Assembly (NCBI GenBank): GCA_944474755.1
Contig: OX104112.1
Coordinates: forward strand, 4,946,490-5,010,489
DNA from: Limnoperna fortunei
Taxonomy: Eukaryota; Mollusca; Bivalvia; Mytilida; Modiolidae
Direction of reading: 5' to 3'
Length of the DNA stretch: 64,000 bases
Shown one piece after another: positions 37,741 through 52,274 of this stretch. Position 1 is the first letter of the stretch. Each line of letters begins with the position of its first letter. Made by a program: the position numbers and the translations under genes. The notes beneath the pieces were generated by a model. It made no database searches. It had not been told where the DNA came from and was given only the letters and a program-made list of their open reading frames with translations.

Positions 37741-38760
37741 TTCTACTGTATGCCTACGCTGTGTTTCAGTTCACGGAACATTTCATTCTACTGCATGTGT
37801 ACGCTATGTTACAGTTCACGTAACATTTCATTCTACTGTATGTGTACGCTATGTTACAGTTCACGTAACATTTCATTCTACTGTATGTGTACGCTATGTT
37901 ACAGTTCACGTAACATTTCATTCTACTGTATGCCTACGCTGTGTTTCAGTTCACGGAACATTTCATTCTACTGCATGTGTACGCTATGTTACAGTTCACG
38001 TAACATTTCATTCTACTGTATGCCTACGCTGTGTTTCAGTTCACGGAACATTTCATTCTACTGCATGTGTACGCTATGTTACAGTTCACGTAACATTTCA
38101 TTCTACTGTATGTGTACGCTATGTTACAGTTCACGTAACATTTCATTCTACTGTATGTGTACGCTATGTTACAGTTCACGTAACATTTCAGTCTACTGTA
38201 TGCCTACGCTGTGTTTCAGTTCACGGAACATTTCATTCTACTGCATGTGTACGCTATGTTACAGTTCACGTAACATTTCATTCTACTGTATGCCTACGCT
38301 GTGTTTCAGTTCACGGAACATTTCATTCTACTGCATGTGTACGCTATGTTACAGTTCACGTAACATTTCATTCTACTGTATGTGTACGCTATGTTACAGT
38401 TCACGTAACATTTCATTCTACTGTATGTGTACGCTATGTTACAGTTCACGTAACATTTCAGTCTACTGTATGCCTACGCTGTGTTTCAGTTCACGGAACA
38501 TTTCATTCTACTGCATGTGTACGCTATGTTACAGTTCACGTAACATTTCATTCTACTGTATGCCTACGCTGTGTTTCAGTTCACGGAACATTTCATTCTA
38601 CTGCATGTGTACGCTATGTTACAGTTCACGTAACATTTCATTCTACTGTATGCCTACGCTGTGTTTCAGTTCACGGAACATTTCATTCTACTGCATGTGT
38701 ACGCTATGTTACAGTTCACGTAACATTTCATTCTACTGTATGTGTACGCTATGTTTCAGT
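37741..38760 (+). repeat. Nested 90/180/270-bp expansion inside the array
   Basis: The monomer class with TATGCCTACGCTGTG occurs at about 37749, 37929, 38019, 38199, 38289, 38469, 38559 and 38649, with spacings of 180, 90, 180, 90, 180, 90 and 90 bp. This is a two-monomer unit nested in a six-monomer (270-bp) unit. The variant CATTTCAGTCTACTG marks the last monomer of the 270-bp unit at about 38185 and 38455. The other copies of this region (for example near 42700-42930 and 60240-60490) carry one or two such monomers, so the expansion is local and recent. Confidence 0.88.
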
Positions 38761-41700
38761 TCACGGAACATTTCATTCTACTGCATGTGTACGCTATGTT
38801 ACAGTTCACGTAACATTTCATTCTACTGTATGTGTACGCTATGTTACAGTTCACGTAACATTTCATTCTACTGTATGTGTACGCTATGTTACAGTTCACG
38901 AAACATTTCATTCTACTGTATGCATACGCTGTGTTTCAGTTCACGGAACATTTCATTCTACTGTATGTGTACGCTATGTTACAGTTCATGGAACATTTCA
39001 TTCTACTGTATGTGTACGCTATGTTACAGTTCACTGTACATTTCATTCTACTGTATGTGTACGCTATGTTACAGTTCACGTAACATTTAATTCTACTGTA
39101 TGTGTACGCTATGTTACAGTTCATGTAACATTGCATTCTACTGTATGTGTACGCTATGTTACAGTTCACGTAACATTTCATTCTACTGTATGTGTACGCT
39201 ATGTTACAGTTCACGGTACATTTCATTCTACTGTATGTGTACGCTATGTTACAGTTCACGGTACATTTCATTCTACTGCATGTGTACGCTATGTTACAGT
39301 TCACGTAACATTTCATTCTTCTCTATGTGTACGTTATGTTACAGTTCACGGTACATTTAATTCTACTGTATGTGTACGCTATGTTACAGTTCACGTAGCA
39401 TTTCATTCTACTGTATGTGTACGCTATGTTACAGTTCACGGTACATTTCATTCTACTGTATGTGTACGCTATGTTACAGTTCACGTAACATTTCATTCTA
39501 CTGTATGTGTACGCTATGTTACAGTTCATGTAACATTTCATTCTACTGTATGTGTACACTATGTTACAGTTCACGGTACATTTCATTCTACTGCATGTGT
39601 ACGCTATGTTACAGTTCACGTAACATTTCATTCTACTGTATGTGTACGCTATTGTACAGTTCACAGTACATTTCATTCTACTGTATGTGTACGCTATGTT
39701 ACAGTTCATGTAACATTTCATTATACGGTAAGTGTACGCTATGTTACAGTTCACGTAACATTTCATTCTACTGCATGTGTACGCTATGTTACAGTTCACG
39801 GTACATTTCATTCTACTGTATGTGTACGCTTTGTTACAGTTCACGGTACATTTCATTCTACTGTATGTGTACGCTGTGTTTCAGTTCACGGAACATTTCA
39901 TTCCACTGTATTTGTACGCTATGTTACAGTTCACGTAACATTTCATTCTACTGTATGTGTACGCAATGTTACAGTTCACGGAACATTTCATTATACTGTA
40001 TGTGTACGCTATGTTACAGTTCACGTAACATTTCATTCTACTGTATGTGTACGCTATGTTACAGTTCATGTAACATTTCATTATACGGTAAGTGTACGCT
40101 ATGTTACAGTTCACGTAACATTTCATTCTACTGCATGTGTACGCTATGTTACAGTTCACGGTACATTTCATTCTACTGTATGTGTACGCTTTGTTACAGT
40201 TCACGGTACATTTCATTCTACTGTATGTGTACGCTTTGTTACAGTTCACGGTACATTTCATTCTACTGTATGTGTACGCTGTGTTTCAGTTTACGGAACA
40301 TTTCATTCTACTGTATGTGTACGCTATGTTACAGTTCACGTAACATTTCATTCTACTGTATGTGTACGCAATGTTACAGTTCACGGAACATTTCATTATA
40401 CTGTATGTGTACGCTATGTTACAGTTCACGTAACATTTCATTCTACTGTATGTGTACGCTATGTTACAGTTCACGTAACATTTCATTCTACTGTATGTGT
40501 ACGCTATGTTACAGTTCACGTAACATTTCATTCTACTGTATGCATACGCTGTGTTTCAGTTCACGGAACATTTCATTCTACTGTATGTGTACGCTATGTT
40601 ACAGTTCACGTAACATTTCATTCTACTATATGTGTACGCTATGTTCAGTTCAGGTAACATTTCATTCTACTGTATGTGTACGCTATGTCTCAGTTCATGG
40701 TACAATTCATTCTACTGTATGTGTACGCTTTGTTACAGTTCACGGTACATTTCATACTACTGTATGTGGACGCTTTGTTACAGTTCACGTAACATTTCAT
40801 TCTACTGTATGTGTACGCTTTGTTACAGTTCACGGTACATTTCATTCTACTGTATGTGTACGCTGTGTTTCAGTTCACGGAACATTTCATTCTGCTGTAT
40901 GTGTACGCTATGTTACAGTTCACGGTACATTTCATTCTACTGTATGTGTACGCTATGTTACAGTTCACGTAACATTTCATTCTACTGTATGTGTACGCTA
41001 TGTTACAGTTCACGGAACATTTCATTCTACTGTATGTGTACGCTATGTTACAGTTCACGTAACATTTCATTCTACTGTATGTGTAAGCTATGCTACAGTT
41101 CACGGTACATTTTCATTCTACTGTATGTGTACGCTTTGTTACAGTTCACGTAACATTTCATTCTACTGTATGTGTACTCTTTGTTACAGTTCACGGTACA
41201 TTTCATTCTACTGTATGTGTACGCTGTGTTTCAGTTCACGGAACATTTCATTCTGCTGTATGTGTACGCTATGTTACAGTTCACGGTACATTTCATTCTA
41301 CTGTATGTGTACGCTATGTTACAGTTCACGTAACTTTTGATTCTACTGTATGTGTACGCTATGTTACAGTTCATGGAACATTTCATTCTACTGTATGTGT
41401 ACGCTATGTTACAGTTCACGTAACATTTCATTCTACTGTATGTGTACGCAATGTTACAGTTCACGGAATATTTCATTATACTGTATGTGTACGCTATGTT
41501 ACAGTTCACGTAACATTTCATTCTACTGTATGTGAACGCTATGTTACAGTTCACGTAACATTTCATTCTACTGTATGTGTACGTTATGTTACAGTTCACG
41601 GTACATTTCATTCTACCTTATGTGTACGCTATGTTACAGTTCACGTAACATTTCATTCTACTGTATGTGTACGCTATGTTACAGTTCACGTAACATTTCA

Positions 41701-44700
41701 TTCTACTGTATGCGTACACTATGTTACAGTTCACGGTACATTTCATTCTACTGTATGTCTACGCTATGTTACAGTTCAAGGTACATTTCATTCTACTGTA
41801 TGTGTACGCTTTTTACAGTTCACGTAACATTTCATTCTACTGTATGTGTACGCTATGTTACAGTTCACGGTACATTTCATTCGACTGTATGTGTACGCTA
41901 TGTTACAGTTCACGGTACATTTCATTCTACTGTATGTGTACGCTATGTTACAGTTCACGTAACATTTCATTCTGCTGTATGTGTACGCTATGTTACAGTT
42001 CACGTAACATTTCATTCTACTGTATGTGTAAGCTATGCTACAGTTCACGGTACATTTTCATTCTACTGGATGTGTACACTATGTTACAGTTCACGTAACA
42101 TTTCATTCTACTGTATGTGTACGCTATGTTACAGTTCACGGTACATTTTCATTCGACTGTATGTGTACGCTATGTTACAGTTCACGTAACATTTCATTCT
42201 ACTGTATGTGTACGCTATGTTACAGTTCACGTAACATTTCATTCTACTGTATGTGTACGCTATGTTACAGTTCACGTAACATTTCATTCTACTGTATGCA
42301 TACGCTGTGTTTCAGTTCACGGAACATTTCATTCTACTGTATGTGTACGCTTTGTTACAGTTCACGGAACATTTCATTCTACTGTATGTGTACGCTATGT
42401 TACAGTTCACGTTACATTTCATTCTACTGTATGTGTACGCTATGTTACAGTTCACGTAACATTTCATTCTACTGTATGTGTACGCTTTGTTACAGTTCAC
42501 GGAACATTTCATTCTACTGTATGTGTACGCTATGTTACAGTTCACGTAACATTTCATTCTACTGTATGTGTACGCTTTGTTACAGTTCACGGAACATTTC
42601 ATTCTACTGTATGTGTACGCTATGTTACAGTTCACGTAACATTTCATTCTACTGTATGTGTACGCTATGTTACAGTTCACGTAACATTTCATTCTACTGT
42701 ATGCCTACGCTGTGTTTCAGTTCACGGAACATTTCATTCTACTGCATGTGTACGCTATGTTACAGTTCACGTAACATTTCATTCTACTGTATGTGTACGC
42801 TATGTTACAGTTCACGTAACATTTCATTCTACTGTATGTGTACGCTATGTTACAGTTCACGTAACATTTCATTCTACTGTATGTGTACGCTATGTTACAG
42901 TTCACGTAACATTTCAGTCTACTGTATGCCTACGCTGTGTTTCAGTTCACGGAACATTTCATTCTACTGTATGTGTACGCTATGTTACAGTTCACGTAAC
43001 ATTTCATTCTACTGTATGTGTACGCTATGTTACAGTTCACGTAACATTTCATTCTACTGTATGTGTACGCTATGTTACAGTTCACGAAACATTTCATTCT
43101 ACTGTATGCATACGCTGTGTTTCAGTTCACGGAACATTTCATTCTACTGTATGTGTACGCTATGTTACAGTTCATGGAACATTTCATTCTACTGTATGTG
43201 TACGCTATGTTACAGTTCACTGTACATTTCATTCTACTGTATGTGTACGCTATGTTACAGTTCACGTAACATTTCATTCTACTGTATGTGTACGCTATGT
43301 TACAGTTCATGTAACATTGCATTCTACTGTATGTGTACGCTATGTTACAGTTCACGTAACATTTCATTCTACTGTATGTGTACGCTATGTTACAGTTCAC
43401 GGTACATTTCATTCTACTGTATGTGTACGCTATGTTACAGTTCACGGTACATTTCATTCTACTGCATGTGTACGCTATGTTACAGTTCACGTAACATTTC
43501 ATTCTTCTCTATGTGTACGCTATGTTACAGTTCACGGTACATTTAATTCTACTGTATGTGTACGCTATGTTACAGTTCACGTAGCATTTCATTCTACTGT
43601 ATGTGTACGCTATGTTACAGTTCACGGTACATTTCATTCTACTGTATGTGTATGCTATGTTACAGTTCACGTAACATTTCATTCTACTGTATGTGTACGC
43701 TATGTTACAGTTCATGTAACATTTCATTCTACTGTATGTGTACACTATGTTACAGTTCACGGTACATTTCATTCTACTGCATGTGTACGCTATGTTACAG
43801 TTCACGTAACATTTCATTCTACTGTATGTGTACGCTATTGTACAGTTCACAGTACATTTCATTCTACTGTATGTGTACGCTATGTTACAGTTCATGTAAC
43901 ATTTCATTATACGGTAAGTGTACGCTATGTTACAGTTCACGTAACATTTCATTCTACTGCATGTGTACGCTATGTTACAGTTCACGGTACATTTCATTCT
44001 ACTGTATGTGTACGCTTTGTTACAGTTCACGGTACATTTCATTCTACTGTATGTGTACGCTTTGTTACAGTTCACGGTACATTTCATTCTACTGTATGTG
44101 TACGCTGTGTTTCAGTTCACGGAACATTTCATTCCACTGTATTTGTACGCTATGTTACAGTTCACGTAACATTTCATTCTACTGTATGTGTACGCAATGT
44201 TACAGTTCACGGAACATTTCATTATACTGTATGTGTACGCTATGTTACAGTTCACGTAACATTTCATTCTACTGTATGTGTACGCTATGTTACAGTTCAT
44301 GTAACATTTCATTATACGGTAAGTGTACGCTATGTTACAGTTCACGTAACATTTCATTCTACTGCATGTGTACGCTATGTTACAGTTCACGGTACATTTC
44401 ATTCTACTGTATGTGTACGCTTTGTTACAGTTCACGGTACATTTCATTCTACTGTATGTGTACGCTTTGTTACAGTTCACGGTACATTTCATTCTACTGT
44501 ATGTGTACGCTGTGTTTCAGTTTACGGAACATTTCATTCTACTGTATGTGTACGCTATGTTACAGTTCACGTAACATTTCATTCTACTGTATGTGTACGC
44601 AATGTTACAGTTCACGGAACATTTCATTATACTGTATGTGTACGCTATGTTACAGTTCACGTAACATTTCATTCTACTGTATGTGTACGCTATGTTACAG

Positions 44701-46602
44701 TTCACGTAACATTTCATTCTACTGTATGTGTACGCTATGTTACAGTTCACGTAACATTTCATTCTACTGTATGCATACGCTGTGTTTCAGTTCACGGAAC
44801 ATTTCATTCTACTGTATGTGTACGCTTTGTTACAGTTCACGGAACATTTCATTCTACTGTATGTGTACGCTATGTTACAGTTCACGTAACATTTCATTCT
44901 ACTATATGTGTACGCTATGTTCAGTTCAGGTAACATTTCATTCTACTGTATGTGTACGCTATGTCTCAGTTCATGGTACAATTCATTCTACTGTATGTGT
45001 AAGCTATGCTACAGTTCACGGTACATTTTCATTCTACTGTATGTGTACGCTTTGTTACAGTTCACGTAACATTTCATTCTACTGTATGTGTACTCTTTGT
45101 TACAGTTCACGGTACATTTCATTCTGCTGTATGTGTACGCTGTGTTTCAGTTCACGGAACATTTCATTCTGCTGTATGTGTACGCTATGTTACAGTTCAC
45201 GGTACATTTCATTCTACTGTATGTGTACGCTATGTTACAGTTCACGTAACTTTTGATTCTACTGTATGTGTACGCTATGTTACAGTTCATGGAACATTTC
45301 ATTCTACTGTATGTGTACGCTATGTTACAGTTCACGTAACATTTCATTCTACTGTATGTGTACGCAATGTTACAGTTCACGGAATATTTCATTATACTGT
45401 ATGTGTACGCTATGTTACAGTTCACGTAACATTTCATTCTACTGTATGTGTACGCTATGTTACAGTTCACGTAACATTTCATTATACTGTATGTGTACGC
45501 TATGTTACAGTTCACGTAACATTTCATTCTACTGTATGCATACGCTGTGTTTCAGTTCACGGAACATTTCATTCTACTGTATGTGTACGCTTTGTTACAG
45601 TTCACGGAACATTTCATTCTACTGTATGTGTACGCTATGTTACAGTTCACGTAACATTTCATTCTGCTGTATGTGTACGCTATGTTACAGTTCACGTAAC
45701 ATTTCATTCTACTGTATGTGTACGCTATGTTACAGTTCACGTAACATTTCATTCTACTGTATGCATACGCTGTGTTTCAGTTCACGGAACATTTCATTCT
45801 ACTGTATGTGTACGCTTTGTTACAGTTCACGGAACATTTCATTCTACTGTATGTGTACGCTATGTTACAGTTCACGTTACATTTCATTCTACTGTATGTG
45901 TACGCTATGTTACAGTTCACGTAACATTTCATTCTACTGTATGTGTACGCTTTGTTACAGTTCACGGAACATTTCATTCTACTGTATGTGTACGCTATGT
46001 TACAGTTCACGTAACATTTCATTCTACTGTATGTGTACGCTTTGTTACAGTTCACGGAACATTTCATTCTACTGTATGTGTACGCTATGTTACAGTTCAC
46101 TTAACATTTCATTCTACTATATGTGTACGCTATGTTCAGTTCAGGTAACATTTCATTCTACTGTATGTGTACGCTATGTTTCAGTTCATGGTACAATTCA
46201 TTCTACTGTATGTGTACGCTTTGTTACAGTTCGCGGTACATTTCATTCTACTGTATGTGTACGCTTTGTTACAGTTCACGGTACATTTCATTCTACTGTA
46301 TGTCTACGCTATGTTACAGTTCACGGTACATTTCATTCTACTGTATGTGAACGCTATGTTACAGTTCACGTAACATTTCATTCTACTGTATGTGTACGTT
46401 ATGTTACAGTTCACGGTACATTTCATTCTACCTTATGTGTACGCTATGTTACAGTTCACGTAACCTTTCATTCTACTGTATGTGTACGCTATGTTACAGT
46501 TCACGTAACATTTCATTCTACTGTATGCGTACACTATGTTACAGTTCACGGTACATTTCATTCTACTGTATGTCTACGCTATGTTACAGTTCAAGGTACA
46601 TT

Positions 46603-49438
46603 TCATTCTACTGTATGTGTACGCTTTTTACAGTTCACGTAACATTTCATTCTACTGTATGTGTACGCTATGTTACAGTTCACGGTACATTTCATTCGAC
46701 TGTATGTGTACGCTATGTTACAGTTCACGGTACATTTCATTCTACTGTATGTGTACGCTATGTTACAGTTCACGTAACATTTCATTCTGCTGTATGTGTA
46801 CGCTATGTTACAGTTCACGTAACATTTCATTCTACTGTATGTGTAAGCTATGCTACAGTTCACGGTACATTTTCATTCTACTGGATGTGTACACTATGTT
46901 ACAGTTCACGTAACATTTCATTCTACTGTATGTGTACGCTATGTTACAGTTCACGGTACATTTTCATTCGACTGTATGTGTACGCTATGTTACAGTTCAC
47001 GTAACATTTCATTCTACTGTATGTGTACGCTATGTTACAGTTCACGTAACATTTCATTCTACTGTATGTGTACGCTATGTTACAGTTCACGTAACATTTC
47101 ATTCTACTGTATGCATACGCTGTGTTTCAGTTCACGGAACATTTCATTCTACTGTATGTGTACGCTTTGTTACAGTTCACGGAACATTTCATTCTACTGT
47201 ATGTGTACGCTATGTTACAGTTCACGTTACATTTCATTCTACTGTATGTGTACGCTATGTTACAGTTCACGTAACATTTCATTCTACTGTATGTGTACGC
47301 TTTGTTACAGTTCACGGAACATTTCATTCTACTGTATGTGTACGCTATGTTACAGTTCACGTAACATTTCATTCTACTGTATGTGTACGCTTTGTTACAG
47401 TTCACGGAACATTTCATTCTACTGTATGTGTACGCTATGTTACAGTTCACGTAACATTTCATTCTACTATATGTGTACGCTATGTTCAGTTCAGGTAACA
47501 TTTCATTCTACTGTATGTGTACGCTATGTTTCAGTTCATGGTACAATTCATTCTACTGTATGTGTACGCTTTGTTACAGTTCACTGTACATTTCATTCTA
47601 CTGTATGTGTACGCTTTGTTACAGTTCACGTAACATTTCATTCTACTGTATGTGTACGCTTTGTTACAGTTCACGGTACATTTCATTCTACTGTATGTGT
47701 ACGTTGTGTTTCAGTTCACGGAACATTTCATTCTGCTGTATGTGTGCGCTATGTTACAGTTCACGGTACATTTCATTCTACTGTAAGTGTACGCTATGTT
47801 ACAGTTCACGTAACATTTCATTCTACTGTATGTGTACGCTATGTTACAGTTCATGGAACATTTCATTCTACTGTATGTGTACGCTATGTTACAGTTCACG
47901 TAACATTTCTTTCTACTGTATGCGTACGCTGTGTTTCAGTTCACGGAACATTTCATTTTACTGTATGTGTACGCTTTGTTACAGTTCACGGAACATTTCA
48001 TTCTACTGTATGTGTACGCTATGTTACAGTTCACGTTACATTTCATTCTACTGTATGTGTACGCTATGTTACAGTTCACGTAACATTTCATTCTACTGTA
48101 TGTGTACGCTTTGTTACAGTTCACGGAACATTTCATTCTACTGTATGTGTACGCTATGTTACAGTTCACGTAACATTTCATTCTACTGTATGTGTACGCT
48201 TTGTTACAGTTCACGGAACATTTCATTCTACTGTATGTGTACGCTATGTTACAGTTCACGTAACATTTCATTCTACTATATGTGTACGCTATGTTCAGTT
48301 CAGGTAACATTTCATTCTACTGTATGTGTACGCTATGTTTCAGTTCATGGTACAATTCATTCTACTGTATGTGTACGCTTTGTTACAGTTCGCGGTACAT
48401 TTCATTCTACTGTATGTGTACGCTTTGTTACAGTTCACGTAACATTTCATTCTACTGGATGTGTACGCTTTGTTACAGTTCACGGTACATTTCATTCTAC
48501 TGTATGTCTACGCTATGTTACAGTTCACGGTACATTTCATTCTACTGTATGTGAACGCTATGTTACAGTTCACGTAACATTTCATTCTACTGTATGTGTA
48601 CGTTATGTTACAGTTCACGGTACATTTCATTCTACCTTATGTGTACGCTATGTTACAGTTCACGTAACATTTCATTCTACTGTATGTGTACGCTATGTTA
48701 CAGTTCACGTAACATTTCATTCTACTGTATGCGTACACTATGTTACAGTTCACGGTACATTTCATTCTACTGTATGTCTACGCTATGTTACAGTTCAAGG
48801 TACATTTCATTCTACTGTATGTGTACGCTATGTTACAGTTCACGTAACATTTCATTCTACTGTATGTGTACGCTATGTTACAGTTCACGGTACATTTCAT
48901 TCGACTGTATGTGTACGCTATGTTACAGTTCACGGTACATTTCATTCTACTGTATGTGTACGCTATGTTACAGTTCACGTAACATTTCATTCTGCTGTAT
49001 GTGTACGCTATGTTACAGTTCACGTAACATTTCATTCTACTGTATGTGTAAGCTATGCTACAGTTCACGGTACATTTTCATTCTACTGGATGTGTACACT
49101 ATGTTACAGTTCACGTAACATTTCATTCTACTGTATGTGTACGCTATGTTACAGTTCACGGTACATTTTCATTCTACTGTATGTGTACGCTATGTTACAG
49201 TTCACGTAACATTTCATTCTACTGTATGTGTACGCTATGTTACAGTTCACGTAACATTTCATTCTACTGTATGTGTACGCTATGTTACAGTTCACGTAAC
49301 ATTTCATTCTACTGTATGCATACGCTGTGTTTCAGTTCACGGAACATTTCATTCTACTGTATGCGTACACTATGTTACAGTTCACGGTACATTTCATTCT
49401 ACTGTATGTCTACGCTATGTTACAGTTCAAGGTACATT
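46603..49438 (+). repeat. Higher-order repeat block, 2,836 bp, copy 1
   Basis: About 63 monomers (63 x 45 + 1 bp) repeated at 49439-52274. Matching landmarks at +2,836 include the CGCTTTTTACAG unit (46622, 49458) and the GCTATGTTCAGTTCAGG unit (47481, 50317 and 48290, 51126). TATGTGTGCGC (about 47742, 50578) is largely private to this family. Confidence 0.88.
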
Positions 49439-52274
49439 TCATTCTACTGTATGTGTACGCTTTTTACAGTTCACGTAACATTTCATTCTACTGTATGTGT
49501 ACGCTATGTTACAGTTCACGGTACATTTCATTCGACTGTATGTGTACGCTATGTTACAGTTCACGGTACATTTCATTCTACTGTATGTGTACGCTATGTT
49601 ACAGTTCACGTAACATTTCATTCTGCTGTATGTGTACGCTATGTTACAGTTCACGTAACATTTCATTCTACTGTATGTGTAAGCTATGCTACAGTTCACG
49701 GTACATTTTCATTCTACTGGATGTGTACACTATGTTACAGTTCACGTAACATTTCATTCTACTGTATGTGTACGCTATGTTACAGTTCACGGTACATTTT
49801 CATTCGACTATATGTGTACGCTATGTTACAGTTCACGTAACATTTCATTCTACTGTATGTGTACGCTATGTTACAGTTCACGTAACATTTCATTCTACTG
49901 TATGTGTACGCTATGTTACAGTTCACGTAACATTTCATTCTACTGTATGCATACGCTGTGTTTCAGTTCACGGAACATTTCATTCTACTGTATGTGTACG
50001 CTTTGTTACAGTTCACGGAACATTTCATTCTACTGTATGTGTACGCTATGTTACAGTTCACGTAACATTTCATTCTACTGTATGTGTACGCTATGTTACA
50101 GTTCACGTAACATTTCATTCTACTGTATGTGTACGCTTTGTTACAGTTCACGGAACATTTCATTCTACTGTATGTGTACGCTATGTTACAGTTCACGTAA
50201 CATTTCATTCTACTGTATGTGTACGATTTGTTACAGTTCACGGAACATTTCATTCTACTGTATGTGTACGCTATGTTACAGTTCACGTAACATTTCATTC
50301 TACTATATGTGTACGCTATGTTCAGTTCAGGTAACATTTCATTCTACTGTATGTGTACGCTATGTTTCAGTTCATGGTACAATTCATTCTACTGTATGTG
50401 TACGCTTTGTTACAGTTCACGGTACATTTCATTCTACTGTATGTGTACGCTTTGTTACAGTTCACGTAACATTTCATTCTACTGTATGTGTACGCTTTGT
50501 TACAGTTCACGGTACATTTCATTCTACTGTATGTGTACGCTGTGTTTCAGTTCACGGAACATTTCATTCTGCTGTATGTGTGCGCTATGTTACAGTTCAC
50601 GGTACATTTCATTCTACTGTAAGTGTACGCTATGTTACAGTTCACGTAACATTTCATTCTACTGTATGTGTACGCTATGTTACAGTTCATGGAACATTTC
50701 ATTCTACTGTATGTGTACGCTATGTTACAGTTCACGTAACATTTCTTTCTACTGTATGCGTACGCTGTGTTTCAGTTCACGGAACATTTCATTTTACTGT
50801 ATGTGTACGCTTTGTTACAGTTCACGGAACATTTCATTCTACTGTATGTGTACGCTATGTTACAGTTCACGTTACATTTCATTCTACTGTATGTGTACGC
50901 TATGTTACAGTTCACGTAACATTTCATTCTACTGTATGTGTACGCTTTGTTACAGTTCACGGAACATTTCATTCTACTGTATGTGTACGCTATGTTACAG
51001 TTCACGTAACATTTCATTCTACTGTATGTGTACGCTTTGTTACAGTTCACGGAACATTTCATTCTACTGTATGTGTACGCTATGTTACAGTTCACGTAAC
51101 ATTTCATTCTACTATATGTGTACGCTATGTTCAGTTCAGGTAACATTTCATTCTACTGTATGTGTACGCTATGTTTCAGTTCATGGTACAATTCATTCTA
51201 CTGTATGTGTACGCTTTGTTACAGTTCGCGGTACATTTCATTCTACTGTATGTGTACGCTTTGTTACAGTTCACGTAACATTTCATTCTACTGTATGTGT
51301 ACGCTTTGTTACAGTTCACGGTACATTTCATTCTACTGTATGTCTACGCTATGTTACAGTTCACGGTACATTTCATTCTACTGTATGTGAACGCTATGTT
51401 ACAGTTCACGTAACATTTCATTCTACTGTATGTGTACGTTATGTTACAGTTCACGGTACATTTCATTCTACCTTATGTGTACGCTATGTTACAGTTCACG
51501 TAACATTTCATTCTACTGTATGTGTACGCTATGTTACAGTTCACGTAACATTTCATTCTACTGTATGCGTACACTATGTTACAGTTCACGGTACATTTCA
51601 TTCTACTGTATGTCTACGCTATGTTACAGTTCAAGGTACATTTCATTCTACTGTATGTGTACGCTATGTTACAGTTCACGTAACATTTCATTCTACTGTA
51701 TGTGTACGCTATGTTACAGTTCACGGTACATTTCATTCGACTGTATGTGTACGCTATGTTACAGTTCACGGTACATTTCATTCTACTGTATGTGTACGCT
51801 ATGTTACAGTTCACGTAACATTTCATTCTGCTGTATGTGTACGCTATGTTACAGTTCACGTAACATTTCATTCTACTGTATGTGTAAGCTATGCTACAGT
51901 TCACGGTACATTTTCATTCTACTGGATGTGTACACTATGTTACAGTTCACGTAACATTTCATTCTACTGTATGTGTACGCTATGTTACAGTTCACGGTAC
52001 ATTTTCATTCGACTGTATGTGTACGCTATGTTACAGTTCACGTAACATTTCATTCTACTGTATGTGTACGCTATGTTACAGTTCACGTAACATTTCATTC
52101 TACTGTATGTGTACGCTATGTTACAGTTCACGTAACATTTCATTCTACTGTATGCATACGCTGTGTTTCAGTTCACGGAACATTTCATTCTACTGTATGT
52201 GTACGCTTTGTTACAGTTCACGGAACATTTCATTCTACTGTATGTGTACGCTATGTTACAGTTCACGTTACATT
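49439..52274 (+). repeat. Higher-order repeat block, 2,836 bp, copy 2
   Basis: Second copy of the 2,836-bp block, nearly identical to the first. It is followed by shorter relatives in which the interval drops to 1,801 bp (for example landmarks at 52522 and 54323). Confidence 0.88.

Larger units (their letters stand above)
27770..46602 (+). repeat. Variable 4-5 kb higher-order repeat series
   Basis: The same ordered set of diagnostic monomers recurs with changing spacing. The CGCTTTTTACAG unit is at 31859, 36856, 41807 and 46622, giving intervals of 4,997, 4,951 and 4,815 bp. Each is a near multiple of 45, so copies differ by insertion or loss of whole monomers. Local events include the 675-bp duplication at 30009-31358 and the nested expansion at 37741-38760. 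Confidence 0.8.
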
